A DNA stretch of 64,000 bases from Pseudomonas resinovorans NBRC 106553 (GCF_000412695.1 NC_021499.1:5518001-5582000); one strand, 5' to 3'. Positions 8,251 through 17,704 are shown, counted from the first letter of the stretch. Program-made: numbers and translations. The notes: generated by a model from the sequence alone, not told the origin.

Positions 8251-8930
8251 GGGTGAGTCTCCTGGGCAAGGGCGTTGTGGTCGTGGCCATGCTGCTCACG
8301 GGCGGCGGCGAGCTCGTCGACCCGCGCCAGCAACACGGCGGGGTCGGTGAAGCCGTAGAAGCGGGTCCACTGCCCGCTGCGACCGTCACCCACCATGATC
8401 AGCGGCGGGTGCTGCTGGTAGTCGGCGGTCCAGGTGCCGAGGCCCTTGAGGGTGTCGTCCACCGCTTCCTGGCTGCCGGTGAGCCAGCGCCAGCCCTCGC
8501 CCGCGCCGAAGCGTCCGGCGTACTCGTGCAGGCGCTCGGGGGTGTCCCGTTGCGGGTCGATGCTCAGGGAGATCAGTTGCACCTCGCGGCCGGCACGCTC
8601 GCCCAGTTGTCTCTGGACCTTCTGCATGATCGCCGAGATCACCGGGCAGACCGTGGTGCAGCTGGTGTAGACGAAGCCGATGACGACGATGCGCTCGCCC
8701 ACCAGGTCGTCCGCAAGACGCAGCTCGCGGCCGTCCTGGTCCAGCAGCGGCACATCGGCGAACGCCACCTGGGCGCCCGGCTGCGCAGCGGAGTGCCCCT
8801 GGTGCGCGGCGTGGGGATCGGCCGCCATGGCGGCCATGTGCGCGGCGTGTTCCTCCGGTGTGTGGCCGGCCAGCGCGGAGCCGGCGAACAGACCCAGGGC
8901 GAACAGCGTGGTGACGATGCCTGTGTTCAT
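8247..8930 (-). CDS. SCO1/SenC-family copper chaperone (second copy)
   Basis: A 227-residue exported protein, paralogous to the product of the next gene. A signal peptide (cleavage near residue 21, SALAGHT) is followed by a His/Met-rich stretch HTPEEHAAHMAAMAADPHAAHQGH and then the SCO domain with Cys91-Cys95 (TSCTTVCP) and His174 (YQQHPPLIMVG). A second His-rich tail (EQHGHDHNALAQETHP) ends the protein. The His/Met-rich ends are possible copper-collecting segments. I chose the ATG at 8930, preceded by GAGGAG and lying 13 bases after the propeller gene; a longer frame upstream is overlap with that gene. Confidence 0.9.
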   Translation of the reverse strand: MNTGIVTTLFALGLFAGSALAGHTPEEHAAHMAAMAADPHAAHQGHSAAQPGAQVAFADVPLLDQDGRELRLADDLVGERIVVIGFVYTSCTTVCPVISAIMQKVQRQLGERAGREVQLISLSIDPQRDTPERLHEYAGRFGAGEGWRWLTGSQEAVDDTLKGLGTWTADYQQHPPLIMVGDGRSGQWTRFYGFTDPAVLLARVDELAAAREQHGHDHNALAQETHP

Positions 8931-8943
8931 GGGTTCGTGCTCC

Positions 8944-10854
8944 TCATGGCGTGGTCTGTGCCTGGGCGGCGACGGCGCGCAGGCTGGCGTAGGGTTGCGT
9001 ACCGAAGGCCATGCCCAGGGAGGCCGAGCCCACGTGCAGGTAGTAGGCGCCGGCCTTGTCCAGCGCCAGGGGTGCCTCATAGATGCCCTCGCCCACCTCC
9101 ACCGCCGCCACTTCGTGGGGCCGCGAGGCCGGGGCCTGGAAGTAGCGCACCCGCAGGTCGGCGATGCCCGCCCGGGGTTGCTCACCGCCGCCCTGGACGA
9201 TGCGGAAGCGGGCCTTGGCCGGGGCGCCGGCGATCACCTGCGGCTGGTCGATGAGGAACTCCACCCGGGGCTTGCTGCGCTGGGCGGCCATGGCCTTGTT
9301 GGGCTGCACCTCGGCGTTGAAGCAATGGGCGACCTTCGGCTGGTTGAGCAGCACGGCGATGTCGAAGCGGCCCGGCGCGGGCAACTTCACACGGCTGCTG
9401 AACAGGCCCGGCTCCACCTCGCGCATGCTGCGGTCGATGACCCGCGCGGCGCGGGAGGTATGGCCACGGTTGAGGTAGCCGGTCATGGGGGCGTTCATGC
9501 CTTCCATGTAGAAGTAGGTGGTGTTGTCCACCGGGTTGACCACGAACACCGCGCCGTCGTCACGGGCCTGGGCCAGGCCATCGGCCAGGGGCAGGTCGCC
9601 GGCCAGCTTGGGCGCCGCGGGGCCGGCATCGAAGCCCTGGACGATCATCTGCTTGCCTTTGCCCAGGGACTCCAGGTTGATCATGCTCACCTTGGGCGAC
9701 GCCAGGCCGCGCACATAGGCATAGGCACGGGTGAACACCAGCTGGTAGGGCTCGGCGGTGACCTCGGCGCGCTGGACGATCTCGTCGCTGCCGGCGTCCA
9801 GCACCAGCACCTGGTCCTCCAGGCTGTTCAGCGCCAGGCCGAAGCGACCGTCCCGGGTGAAGCGCAGCGGGCCCACGCCCTGGCCGACCTCGAGCACCTT
9901 GCGCACCTTGAGGCTGCTGGCGTCGATCACGGTGATGCTGCCGGCCTTGCCATCGCTGACGTAGAGCGCGCCGGAGAGCGGCGACAGGGCCAGGGACAGC
10001 GGGCTCGAACCGGTCTCGATGTCCTTGAGCTTCTTCAGGCTGGCCACGTCCACCACCGTGACCCGGCCGGCATCGCGGCTGCTGATGAAGGCGTGCCGCG
10101 AGTCGGCGCTGAAGGCGATCTCGTGGTGGCCGCCGCCGGTGGCCAGGGTCGCCACGGTCTTGCGGCTCTGGGTGTCGATCACTGTGACGCCGCCCTCCTC
10201 GCCACGCCGGGCGTTATTGCCGACCCAGAGGTAGCGACCGTCGGGCTGCAGCGCCACGCGCACCGGCTCGGCACCGGCGGGCAGGTTGCCGAGCACCTTG
10301 AACTCGGCGGTATCCACCACCGCCACCTCGCCGGCGCTGGGCATGGAAACGTAGAGCAGGCGGTCGTCGGCACTGGCCACCCAGTCCATGGGCGGACGCT
10401 TCAGCGCGACGCGGGCCAGGGTACTGGTGATGCCGCCCACCGAGGTCACCGGGTCGATCACGGTGAGGGCGGAATCCTTGTTCATCACCACCAGGTAATA
10501 GCTGTTGAGGTCCACCATCGGCCGCGCGCTGAGCACACCCTTGAGGTAGGTGCCGATGCGCACCTTGCACTGGTCGGCCTGGCCGTCCGGCAACGCCTGG
10601 TCGATCCAGGCCCCCGGCGTCTGCCCGGCCAGCGGCGCGCCGGTGGTGGCGTCGGTCAGGCGCAGGCGGATATCGGCGAACATGCCCTCGGTGAGCACCC
10701 CGTCGCTGCCCAGCGGCCGGGCCTCGAACTCGATGGCCACACCGTCGCGCACCAGACGCTGGGCAACCCCGGCCGGCGCTTCGGCGGCGGTCACGGGGAC
10801 GGCCAGCAGGCCGCTGAACAGCAGCAGGGTGGAAGCTTTCTGCAGGGCATTCAT
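8944..10854 (-). CDS. YVTN-type beta-propeller protein with YtkA/FixH-like flanking domains
   Basis: A 636-residue exported protein, first gene of the copper/cytochrome operon. The signal peptide ends near residue 24 (PVTAAEAP). Residues about 30-110 and the C-terminal 90 residues read as FixH/YtkA-like beta domains (EFLIDQPQVIAGAPAKARFRI ... GAYYLHVGS). In between are repeated propeller blades with YVTN-like motifs such as LYVSMPSAGEVAVVDTAEF, LYVSDGKAGSITVIDASS and RYLWVGNN. Such propellers often bind cytochromes or metal cofactors. The ATG has AAGGA six bases upstream and a sigma54 promoter about 40 bases upstream. Function in copper or electron transfer is inferred from neighbours. Confidence 0.82.
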   Translation of the reverse strand: MNALQKASTLLLFSGLLAVPVTAAEAPAGVAQRLVRDGVAIEFEARPLGSDGVLTEGMFADIRLRLTDATTGAPLAGQTPGAWIDQALPDGQADQCKVRIGTYLKGVLSARPMVDLNSYYLVVMNKDSALTVIDPVTSVGGITSTLARVALKRPPMDWVASADDRLLYVSMPSAGEVAVVDTAEFKVLGNLPAGAEPVRVALQPDGRYLWVGNNARRGEEGGVTVIDTQSRKTVATLATGGGHHEIAFSADSRHAFISSRDAGRVTVVDVASLKKLKDIETGSSPLSLALSPLSGALYVSDGKAGSITVIDASSLKVRKVLEVGQGVGPLRFTRDGRFGLALNSLEDQVLVLDAGSDEIVQRAEVTAEPYQLVFTRAYAYVRGLASPKVSMINLESLGKGKQMIVQGFDAGPAAPKLAGDLPLADGLAQARDDGAVFVVNPVDNTTYFYMEGMNAPMTGYLNRGHTSRAARVIDRSMREVEPGLFSSRVKLPAPGRFDIAVLLNQPKVAHCFNAEVQPNKAMAAQRSKPRVEFLIDQPQVIAGAPAKARFRIVQGGGEQPRAGIADLRVRYFQAPASRPHEVAAVEVGEGIYEAPLALDKAGAYYLHVGSASLGMAFGTQPYASLRAVAAQAQTTP

Positions 10855-10894
10855 CTGGCGTCCTTCCCTTCAAGAACCTCACCCTGCGGGAAGA

Positions 10895-10909
10895 GCAATG
10901 CCTGTGCCA
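10895..10909 (-). promoter_or_regulatory. Sigma54 promoter of the propeller-SCO-cytochrome operon
   Basis: Minus-strand TGGCACAGGCATTGC, a near-consensus -24/-12 element (GG-N10-GC). The same 15 bases occur upstream of the first giant oxidase at 17400-17414. Expected transcript start near 10883, about 30 bases before the ATG. Confidence 0.88.
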
Positions 10910-10946
10910 TTGGCCAAATGGCTTTGGATTCAACAGGTTGTGAATT

Positions 10947-11000
10947 GGGGAAAGCGTGGGGAAGGCGTTTTCCCCACCTGTTTCCCCTCTTTTGGGGGAA
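10947..11000. promoter_or_regulatory. Array of GGGGAA/TTCCCC half sites (proposed UAS)
   Basis: Half sites GGGGAA at 10947 and 10958, TTCCCC at 10970 and 10982, and GGGGGAA at 10994; the last two form a CCCC-N6-GGGGG dyad. They lie 40-90 bases upstream of the sigma54 promoter, the usual place for an enhancer-binding activator. Confidence 0.6.
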
Positions 11001-11017
11001 GGCGGGGAGCGGTCCGG

Positions 11018-11085
11018 ATACCCATCAGCCCTTTCCGCATGGGTATCGCTTCGCTCAGCGGAACGCCGCCCGACCCATCCTACGA
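11018..11085. repeat. R1-family REP pair
   Basis: Two inverted R1 units (ATACCCATC ... GATGGGTATCG-like arms and ACCCATCCTAC) between the activator-site array and the long R6 repeat. The region 10855-11548 contains no gene that I can support. Confidence 0.7.
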
Positions 11086-11125
11086 GCTACAAAGTGGTGC
11101 CCACGCCGGCCTGAAACGAAGCAAC

Positions 11126-11385
11126 GATGATGACGCCGCGCTAAGCGCCCCTTCAGCAGGCCGAGTGGAATTGCTGTGGAAGGGGTTGAGCGGCATGGAT
11201 GCCGCGAGAGGCGCGTGGGGCCATGGATGGCCCCTCGCGCCGTGCCCCTGGAACAGCGATGGAATGAGGGGAGTTTGGCGAAGACAAACCCGGATGGTGG
11301 GGCAAGCCTTTTGCTTCCTTTGGGGCGACTGCCAAAGGGAGTCGCCCGGGAGGGCGAAACAAAAACCCGCAACCCACTCAGCGAT
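11126..11385. repeat. Long intergenic repeat R6, copy 1
   Basis: About 260 bases that recur in inverted orientation at 34034-34283. It contains internal palindromes (GGCGCGTGGGGCC ... GGCCCCTCGCGCC-like) and a conserved segment GGCGACTGCCAAAGGGAGTC. Frames through it give short proteins in both copies, but they are not conserved in frame quality, so I treat it as non-coding. Confidence 0.75.
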
Positions 11386-11400
11386 AAACCGGAATCAGCC

Positions 11401-11486
11401 GTAGGGTGGATCACGCTCCACCGATCCACCATTCGAGGTTCAATCAGGCACCGATGGTGGATGTGAAAAGCGACATCCACCCTACG
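11401..11486. repeat. REPIN of the gggtggat family (R3)
   Basis: Inverted pair: GTAGGGTGGATCACGCTCC at the left and CGACATCCACCCTAC at the right with a GATGGTGGATGTGAAAAGCG arm between. Near-identical elements lie at 17582-17669 and 38752-38834. Confidence 0.8.
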
Positions 11487-11548
11487 TGGGGAGCGAACTC
11501 ATTCGCCAATGAACTCGCCCCCACATTCAGCCCAATCCCAACTCCCCA

Positions 11549-14500
11549 TTACGGCTCATTGGTCACCCGCAACAACCCCCACACCCCACCCACGTTGCCG
11601 AATGCCGCGTAGTCCCGGTACAGGTAGTCCCCCGGCACCGCATTGGCCCCACCGGCACTGGGAATCGACAGGCTGAAGTGCGCCGCCGGCAGCACGCTCT
11701 CCTGGGCACCGATGTAGAGAGCCGCCGGGTTCAGGCCGAAGCGGGTCGAGCCTATCCCCGCGTTCTTCAGCGGATAGCCCCACACATCCAGTTTCTCGGA
11801 GAGGAAGGGGTTGAACGCCCAGACGTGGCCATCGAGCTGGAAGGTCATGCCACGGCTGCCGCCCGACGGCATGGTCACATGGGTGCGGAACGGCTGGCCG
11901 GGCTTGACCTTCATGATCGGGGTCACCGGGTCGCCACCCACCAACTCGTTGTTGTAGGCCATGTGCGCGTTGGGCACGTCGCCCCAACCCTGGCCCTGGG
12001 CGTGGCCGAAGGGCGCGTCCGGCGCCTTGGCGAAGCGGTACCAGAGCGGCTCGCTGCGGTAGTTCACCGCCATGCCCGAGTTGTCCTTGGGGTCGGCGGG
12101 GATGCCGAAGCCTTCGGAGGCCATGTTCTCCACCGGCCGGCCATTGGCCCAGCGCATGTTCAGCGACTTGTGCAGCACCAGGGAGAAGTCCCGGTACGGC
12201 GTCGCACCGGCCAACGGCGTCACGGTGGCGGCGGCACGCATGCCGGCGTCCTCGACCCAGGTGGCGCCCTGGGGCGCGATGCTCATGGCGCCGGCCAGGC
12301 CTTTCTGGCCCTGCTTGACCGGGTCGGCCGGCAGCAGGTTGAAGCCGCCGAACTCGATAGGGGTGGCGGTGATGTTGTCGACGCTACGGCCGAGCTGGGT
12401 CACCGGTTTGCCCTCACGCTCCAGGTGGCCGACGTAGAACTTGTAGCTCTTGGTCGGCCAGGCGCCGCCCGCCGCGCCGCGCGGTTCGACGGTCTGCACC
12501 GGGTTGATGCCGACGTTGAAGCCGTCCGACTTGGTCACGTCGTACGCCAGCAGTTGGGTGTGCAGGCCGACATGGCTGGAAGGCCGCATCATGTTGTTGT
12601 TGAAGGTGGTGGAGCCCAGCGCGCTGTTGCGATCGCGCTTGACCAGGCCCTGCATCACCGCATAGGTCGGCAGGTCCGGCATCACCTGCGGCAGGCGGTT
12701 CTCCAGGGTGATGTTCACGCAGTCGCCAGCGGCGGCGCGCAGCACCAGGGGTTCCACCGGTACACCGGGTTTCAGCTTGCCGGTGGTGGGGTCGAGGTCG
12801 GCCTTGCGCACGTAGAGGATGGCGGTGGGGTCATGCAGCGGGCCGGATTGGCCGCCGATGGTGAACACCTCGCCGTCTTCCTCGTCGACCACTGTGGCCA
12901 GCGGGATGGTCACCGGCCGCGGGTTGAATACCAGGGTGCCGCCCTGCGGGTTCAACGGCCCGCCGGCATGCATGCCGGCCCCGGCCGGATCGCCGATGGT
13001 CAGGCCCAGGGGGTTGCCGAGGATGTCGTTGGCGAGCGCCGCGACCACCTCGTAGTTGCGCTGCACCGTGGTCCGGGTGCCGATGCCGTTGGGGTTGGGG
13101 CTGGTGCGCGGGCACACGCCGTCGAAGGCGGAGGTGTTGCGCGAGGACACCGGGCGCGGGTTGTTGGGCAGCGCATAGAGGTCGGTGCGCGGCTGGGTGT
13201 AGTTGCGCATCACGCCCCAGATGCCGTTCCAGTAGCCCTCGATGGAGGCGTCCATGTTGTACAGGTAGTCGGCCGCCTCGACGTTGGTGTTGCCGGACAT
13301 CATGGCCACCGGGGCGACGAAGCCGAACTGCTCGGAGATGCCCACCATCTGCGCGGACTTCCACCCGGAGTTGCCGCTGTTGCCGAAGCCGGTGCCCGAA
13401 TGCAGCCACTTCACGCCGTGCATGGTGACGTTGTGCTCCTCCTCGTGGCCGCCGGCATGCATGCGCAGACGCACGTTGTCGCCGGAATAGGCCCGCAGCA
13501 TCGGGGTGAAGGGGTCGCCCGGCTGGTCGCCGGCCTGGTTGATGTGCGGCGGGAAGGCGGTGCTGGCGCCGGTGGGCCCGGTGGCCGAGGTGATGGCGCT
13601 GGGCGCCATGTTCAGTGCCGGGATGGCACGGTCGGTACGGGTCTGCAGGGCATGGGCGAGGTCGCCGCCCAGGCCGTCGGCCTGCATGCCGGGCTTGCCG
13701 TCCGGGGCCACCTTGTAGGGGTCGAAGATGCGCAGCCCCACCGGTTCGTTGCGGTAGTTGACGACGAACATGCCGGGGTCATCCACCGAGATGGCCTGCG
13801 GGCATGGCCGGCTCGGGCAGCCCGGCAGTACGCCGCCGGCCGCTTCGCGCACCGACTCGAAGAGGTTCGAACCGGACTGGCGCACGGGCGGGTTGATGGC
13901 GTAGCGGAAGCTGTCCTGGGAGGTCGGGTAGGCACCGGCATCCGGGATGCCGTCCGGCCCGGCGCCCACATAGACCCCGGCCTCGTAGGCGTGCTGGAAG
14001 TCGCTGTACTCCATGAAGAACTCACGGAAGCTGTCGTTCTTGCCGTCGCCGTCCAGGTCGCCGGTGGCGATCACCGCCTGCCAGGAGGTCGGGCCGCCGT
14101 CCGCGCGGCCGCTGCCCAGCGGCTGGCCGGTTTCGGCGTGGAACCAGCTGGAGCCGGCAGGCTCGGTGAGCACGGTGGCATACAGGCCGACCTGCTGGTG
14201 GGTGGAAGGGCCGAAGTGGTCATGGGTGAAGATGTTGCCCAGGCCACGGTCGACGTTGTAGCTGTTGATCAGCGGGTCGGCGAACCAGCGCTGCAGGGTG
14301 GTCCGCGCACCCAGCCAGTCGGCGCGGCCGAACTGGCCGAAGTACGGGTGCTGCTTGGCCACCGGGCAATCCTGGGTGCCGTCGCGGGCATCGCCCTCGG
14401 TGCAATGGTTGTACTCGCGGATGGCGTGGATGCGCTCCACCACGCTGGCCGGCGACAGGGTGCCGTCCTCGTAGTTCCAGCCGTTGGCCGAACCGTCGGC

Positions 14501-17344
14501 GGAGGTCAGGTCCCATTTGGGCAGGTGGATGTGCTGGCCGATGATGTCGGTGGGCGTACGCACCTGGTAGTCATCCAGCTCGTACACCGCCGGGATCAGG
14601 TTGGTGTGCTGGTACATGGTGCAGTCGAAGGTGTTCATCCGCATCACCAGGGGCTCCGGCGGACGCTGCTTGTTGATCACCGGCCAGGCGTCCTCCCAGA
14701 GGGCGAGGATACGGGTCTGCGGGAAGTGGTAGCCGACCTTGTTGAACACCGCGTCGAACTGGATGTTGGCGCCCTTGTACACGCGTGGACGGTCGGCGGT
14801 GTAGGCCGAGGCGCCGCTGAAGGACTGGGCGCTGATGGACTCGCCGCTGTTGAACAGGCCCGGGCCCGAGGTCTGGGTCAGGCGCTTGCCGGTGTCGTCC
14901 ATGCAGGGTTCGTTGTACGGCGCACCGGCCACCGGCAGGGCGCCGTTGGTGCGGAAATTCCTGGGCTGCACGGCGCCGCCGGGCAGCACGGCGAAGCTCG
15001 CGTGGCTGGGCTTGGCGTGATAGGCCATGGCCGCCTGCTCGACGTCGGTGCCCTCCTCCGGCAGGAACACGGCCTTGGCGCGATGGACCACCTTGGAGAA
15101 GTCCAGGGCGCTGGTGACCACCTCGGCCTCACCGCCGGCGGACACGCCGTCCAGGGTGTGGCGCGGCAGGCCGCCGTCCCAACCGCCGGCCTGGGCCGGG
15201 TCGATGTTGGCCCACAGGGCGTTGCCCGAGTCACGCAGGCTCTGGGCCTTGGCTGTATCGAGCATGTCCAGGGGCGGGGTGCTCGGACGCTGGCCGACGG
15301 TTTTTTCGATGCCGCCGATCCAGAACGGGAAGCCGGGGTTCTTCAGGCTTCCGTCTGCGTTGCGGTTGGCCTCGCTGCGGTCCACCAGGGCCACCGAGCC
15401 CACGGCGGCGCGTTCGCCGCCATGCTCGGAATCGTCGTCGCCTTCTTCATCGTCGTCATCAACGGCGGCTACCAGCTCGTCACCGAACTTGGGCACCACG
15501 GCCACCTTGCCCGGCATGGGCGGCATGGCCTTGCCCGGCAGCGGGACGATGGCGGGAATCGGCGTGCCGGCGATGATCTCGCCATCGGGCAGGGCGCGGG
15601 CGCCCGGCGCGGGCAGGCCGCTGCGCAGCTCGAAGGCTTTCTTGTGGAAGCCGTCGTCCCCCTCGTCCGAGACCGCCAGGCGGGTGCCCTCCTCGAACAC
15701 GTCGTGGACGCGCCACATGGCCCACATGCCCTGGGCGAAGTGCGGGTAGAAGTGGCAGTGGTAGATGGCGTCGCCGGCGGTGCGGTTGCGGTTGCCGGAG
15801 CCACCGTTGGCGATCTCGTAGGTGTAGCCCGAACCCGGGCCTATGCCCTGGGCGTCGATGTAGTCGGAGTTGTCGTCATTGGGATTGAACAGCCACTGGT
15901 GGCCATGCAGGTGGAACACGTGCTGCTCGTAGCCGTTGTGGGTGTTGCGAAAGCGCACCGCGTCGCCGATGTAGCTGTGGGCGACGTTGGACGGCTCGGC
16001 GGGGAACAGCGCCATGGTCGCCTTGACCCCGGTGGTGCCGGGCGGCGGCACCTGGCCGGGGAGGATGCTTTCCAGGCCGACGTTGGCCGGCACATCCACC
16101 TGCATGGCGATGTCGCCTACCACATGGGCGCTGAGGAAGAACTCCTCGTAGGCGCAGGACAGGCAGTCGTGCATGGGGCCGACGCCCAGGCGGTTCGCCA
16201 CCACTTCGGCGCCGATGCCGCCGGCACCGTAGTTGATCATGAAGGAGTCACGGGTCGGCTCCAGCACATGGCCGAACACCGGGTCGTTCCAGTAGCCGGG
16301 GAAGGCCTGGGCCACGGCGTTCTCGTCATGGAACACGGAGGAGAAGTCGCGGAAGGGCTCCAGCCGGTTGGGCAGCGCCGGGTTGCGCTTGCCGTAGCTT
16401 TCCAGCGGGTAGGTGGTGGCCGGGAAGGTGCCATCGGGATTGGGGCCCATGATGACGGCATCGGTATCGCTGGAGATGATCTCGCCGTTGTCCATCATCG
16501 CGATCACCGGCAGCCCTGCCTTGCCTTCCTCGTCCCAAGGCTTGGCCTGCGGGTAGCGCTTCTCGTAGTCGATGATCGGCTGGCCGGCGGGCGTACGGCC
16601 GGTGGTGGCCAGGCGCATTTCTTCCTCGGTGATCACGTTGCGGTAGGTGCGCGCGCCCTTGGGCAGCACCACCACCTGGGCGAACAGGCCGTTGGCGGTG
16701 TTGCCGCCGGTGCCCTCGCCGCCGAAGGTGGCGCCGTAGCTGGTGGCGGCGAAGGCCCCTTCGCGCTCGGCATAGAGGGTGTAGCTGCGGCTGCCGCCCG
16801 GCGGGATCAGGCTGCTCTGGTTACGCCCGGCATTGGTGGCGATATCGCCGATGTCGTTGACCGCCTGCATGCCGTTGACCTGGAAGCCGACATGGCGGTC
16901 GGCGACCTGCTCGTCCTTCTTGAACAGCGGGTCTTCCGAGTTGCGCGGGTTGGCCTGGTGGGCCAGGAGGTTCTGCAGGTTGATGGTCAGGCAGTCGCCT
17001 GCGGCCACCCGCAGCACCAATGGGCGCGGGCGCTTGTCCGGACGCAGCGCCACTTCGCCGGGCACCGCCGCGCCCCCCTGGCTGAGGGGCACTTCGTTCT
17101 TGTCCACCACGTCGCGGCGCAGGGCGAACATCATGCCGTTGATGTTCTGCGCCCCCAGGCGGTTGAACATCAGCGGCTGGTCCAGCGCCACGACGTTGGC
17201 CACCAGGTTGCGCTGGCACTGCACGGCCGCGACGGTGTCATCGCCGCCGAAGAGCGCGCCCAGCATCAGCAGGACGCCACCCAGGGAAAGGGATGCCCCT
17301 GGGGTATGGTTGTTTGCGCGGCTCGACGAGAAAGTCCGGTTCAT
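11549..17344 (-). CDS. Giant multicopper oxidase, MnxG/McoA-like (copy 1)
   Basis: A 1931-residue exported multicopper oxidase built of several cupredoxin domains. Copper motifs, by approximate residue: HVFHLHGHQW (475), the type 1/type 3 cluster HCHFYPHFAQGMW (529), HIHLPKWD (937), HDHFGPSTHQQ (1040), NVTMHGVKWLH (1305) and DGHVWAFNP (1840). A DLDGDGKND loop near 1095 looks like an EF-hand-type calcium site. Size and motif order match the manganese oxidases MnxG/McoA of P. putida GB-1 rather than ordinary 500-residue laccases. I chose the ATG at 17344, preceded by GAGG nine bases upstream; the longer start at 17380 would sit only about eight bases after the predicted transcript start. Mn(II) as substrate is inference. 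Export is presumably by the signal peptide plus the local secretion system. Confidence 0.9.
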   Translation of the reverse strand: MNRTFSSSRANNHTPGASLSLGGVLLMLGALFGGDDTVAAVQCQRNLVANVVALDQPLMFNRLGAQNINGMMFALRRDVVDKNEVPLSQGGAAVPGEVALRPDKRPRPLVLRVAAGDCLTINLQNLLAHQANPRNSEDPLFKKDEQVADRHVGFQVNGMQAVNDIGDIATNAGRNQSSLIPPGGSRSYTLYAEREGAFAATSYGATFGGEGTGGNTANGLFAQVVVLPKGARTYRNVITEEEMRLATTGRTPAGQPIIDYEKRYPQAKPWDEEGKAGLPVIAMMDNGEIISSDTDAVIMGPNPDGTFPATTYPLESYGKRNPALPNRLEPFRDFSSVFHDENAVAQAFPGYWNDPVFGHVLEPTRDSFMINYGAGGIGAEVVANRLGVGPMHDCLSCAYEEFFLSAHVVGDIAMQVDVPANVGLESILPGQVPPPGTTGVKATMALFPAEPSNVAHSYIGDAVRFRNTHNGYEQHVFHLHGHQWLFNPNDDNSDYIDAQGIGPGSGYTYEIANGGSGNRNRTAGDAIYHCHFYPHFAQGMWAMWRVHDVFEEGTRLAVSDEGDDGFHKKAFELRSGLPAPGARALPDGEIIAGTPIPAIVPLPGKAMPPMPGKVAVVPKFGDELVAAVDDDDEEGDDDSEHGGERAAVGSVALVDRSEANRNADGSLKNPGFPFWIGGIEKTVGQRPSTPPLDMLDTAKAQSLRDSGNALWANIDPAQAGGWDGGLPRHTLDGVSAGGEAEVVTSALDFSKVVHRAKAVFLPEEGTDVEQAAMAYHAKPSHASFAVLPGGAVQPRNFRTNGALPVAGAPYNEPCMDDTGKRLTQTSGPGLFNSGESISAQSFSGASAYTADRPRVYKGANIQFDAVFNKVGYHFPQTRILALWEDAWPVINKQRPPEPLVMRMNTFDCTMYQHTNLIPAVYELDDYQVRTPTDIIGQHIHLPKWDLTSADGSANGWNYEDGTLSPASVVERIHAIREYNHCTEGDARDGTQDCPVAKQHPYFGQFGRADWLGARTTLQRWFADPLINSYNVDRGLGNIFTHDHFGPSTHQQVGLYATVLTEPAGSSWFHAETGQPLGSGRADGGPTSWQAVIATGDLDGDGKNDSFREFFMEYSDFQHAYEAGVYVGAGPDGIPDAGAYPTSQDSFRYAINPPVRQSGSNLFESVREAAGGVLPGCPSRPCPQAISVDDPGMFVVNYRNEPVGLRIFDPYKVAPDGKPGMQADGLGGDLAHALQTRTDRAIPALNMAPSAITSATGPTGASTAFPPHINQAGDQPGDPFTPMLRAYSGDNVRLRMHAGGHEEEHNVTMHGVKWLHSGTGFGNSGNSGWKSAQMVGISEQFGFVAPVAMMSGNTNVEAADYLYNMDASIEGYWNGIWGVMRNYTQPRTDLYALPNNPRPVSSRNTSAFDGVCPRTSPNPNGIGTRTTVQRNYEVVAALANDILGNPLGLTIGDPAGAGMHAGGPLNPQGGTLVFNPRPVTIPLATVVDEEDGEVFTIGGQSGPLHDPTAILYVRKADLDPTTGKLKPGVPVEPLVLRAAAGDCVNITLENRLPQVMPDLPTYAVMQGLVKRDRNSALGSTTFNNNMMRPSSHVGLHTQLLAYDVTKSDGFNVGINPVQTVEPRGAAGGAWPTKSYKFYVGHLEREGKPVTQLGRSVDNITATPIEFGGFNLLPADPVKQGQKGLAGAMSIAPQGATWVEDAGMRAAATVTPLAGATPYRDFSLVLHKSLNMRWANGRPVENMASEGFGIPADPKDNSGMAVNYRSEPLWYRFAKAPDAPFGHAQGQGWGDVPNAHMAYNNELVGGDPVTPIMKVKPGQPFRTHVTMPSGGSRGMTFQLDGHVWAFNPFLSEKLDVWGYPLKNAGIGSTRFGLNPAALYIGAQESVLPAAHFSLSIPSAGGANAVPGDYLYRDYAAFGNVGGVWGLLRVTNEP

Positions 17345-17399
17345 CTTGGCTGACCTCGGTATCAGGTGCATGGGTGCCAAAGCGGGCAGGACTATCCGA

Positions 17400-17414
17400 G
17401 CAATGCCTGTGCCA
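17400..17414 (-). promoter_or_regulatory. Sigma54 promoter of oxidase copy 1
   Basis: Minus-strand TGGCACAGGCATTGC, identical to the element at 10895-10909. Expected transcript start near 17388, giving a leader of about 44 bases. Confidence 0.88.
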
Positions 17415-17473
17415 TTATAAAAAAGCCTTAAAGTTCATCGACTTGCTAACGCAAAACGCAAAAATGCCAGTAT

Positions 17474-17535
17474 TTCCCCCACCCGATTCCCCACCGAATT
17501 CCCCGACTTTTCGGGTGATTGGGGATTGCTGGGGA
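17474..17535. promoter_or_regulatory. Array of TTCCCC/GGGGA half sites (proposed UAS)
   Basis: Three TTCCCC half sites at 17474, 17487 and 17499 (12-13 base period, one helical turn plus), followed by GGGGA at 17521 and 17531. They lie 60-120 bases upstream of the promoter, with an A-rich stretch (17415-17465) between that could bend. Confidence 0.55.
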
Positions 17536-17581
17536 GGGCATTGGGTCGCCGCGGGTGGCGAGGTGGGGTGATGAATTGGAA

Positions 17582-17669
17582 TCAGCCGGGTGGACCACGC
17601 TCCGCCAGTCCACCATTCAGGCTTCGGCCAGGCACCGATGGTGGATGTGAAAAGCGACATCCACCCACG
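17582..17669. repeat. REPIN of the R3 family
   Basis: Same inverted pair as at 11401-11486 (GTGGACCACGCTCCGCC ... GTGGATGTGAAAAGCGACAT). One R3 element lies downstream of each oxidase gene, so it may have been copied with the gene. Confidence 0.78.
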
Positions 17670-17704
17670 GGGGAGCCCCCCACATTCGGCCCAATCCCAC
17701 CATC

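Noticed and set aside
5203..11130. Long plus-strand frames (5203-8256 and 8680-11130) opposite the copper operon
   Set aside because: Antisense shadows; the minus strand carries SCO, cytochrome and propeller genes with clear motifs, coupled starts and ribosome-binding sites.
11153..11466. Short open frames in both orientations through repeat R6 (also at 34015-34335)
   Set aside because: They arise from a repeated intergenic element with internal palindromes; no ribosome-binding site and no conserved protein.
11678..17353. An open frame of about 1890 codons on the plus strand opposite oxidase copy 1, and a 1315-codon frame opposite copy 2 (19553-23500)
   Set aside because: They are mirror frames of high-GC genes: low-complexity Val/Ala/His/Gly-rich translations with no domains, fully antisense to proteins with intact copper motifs.
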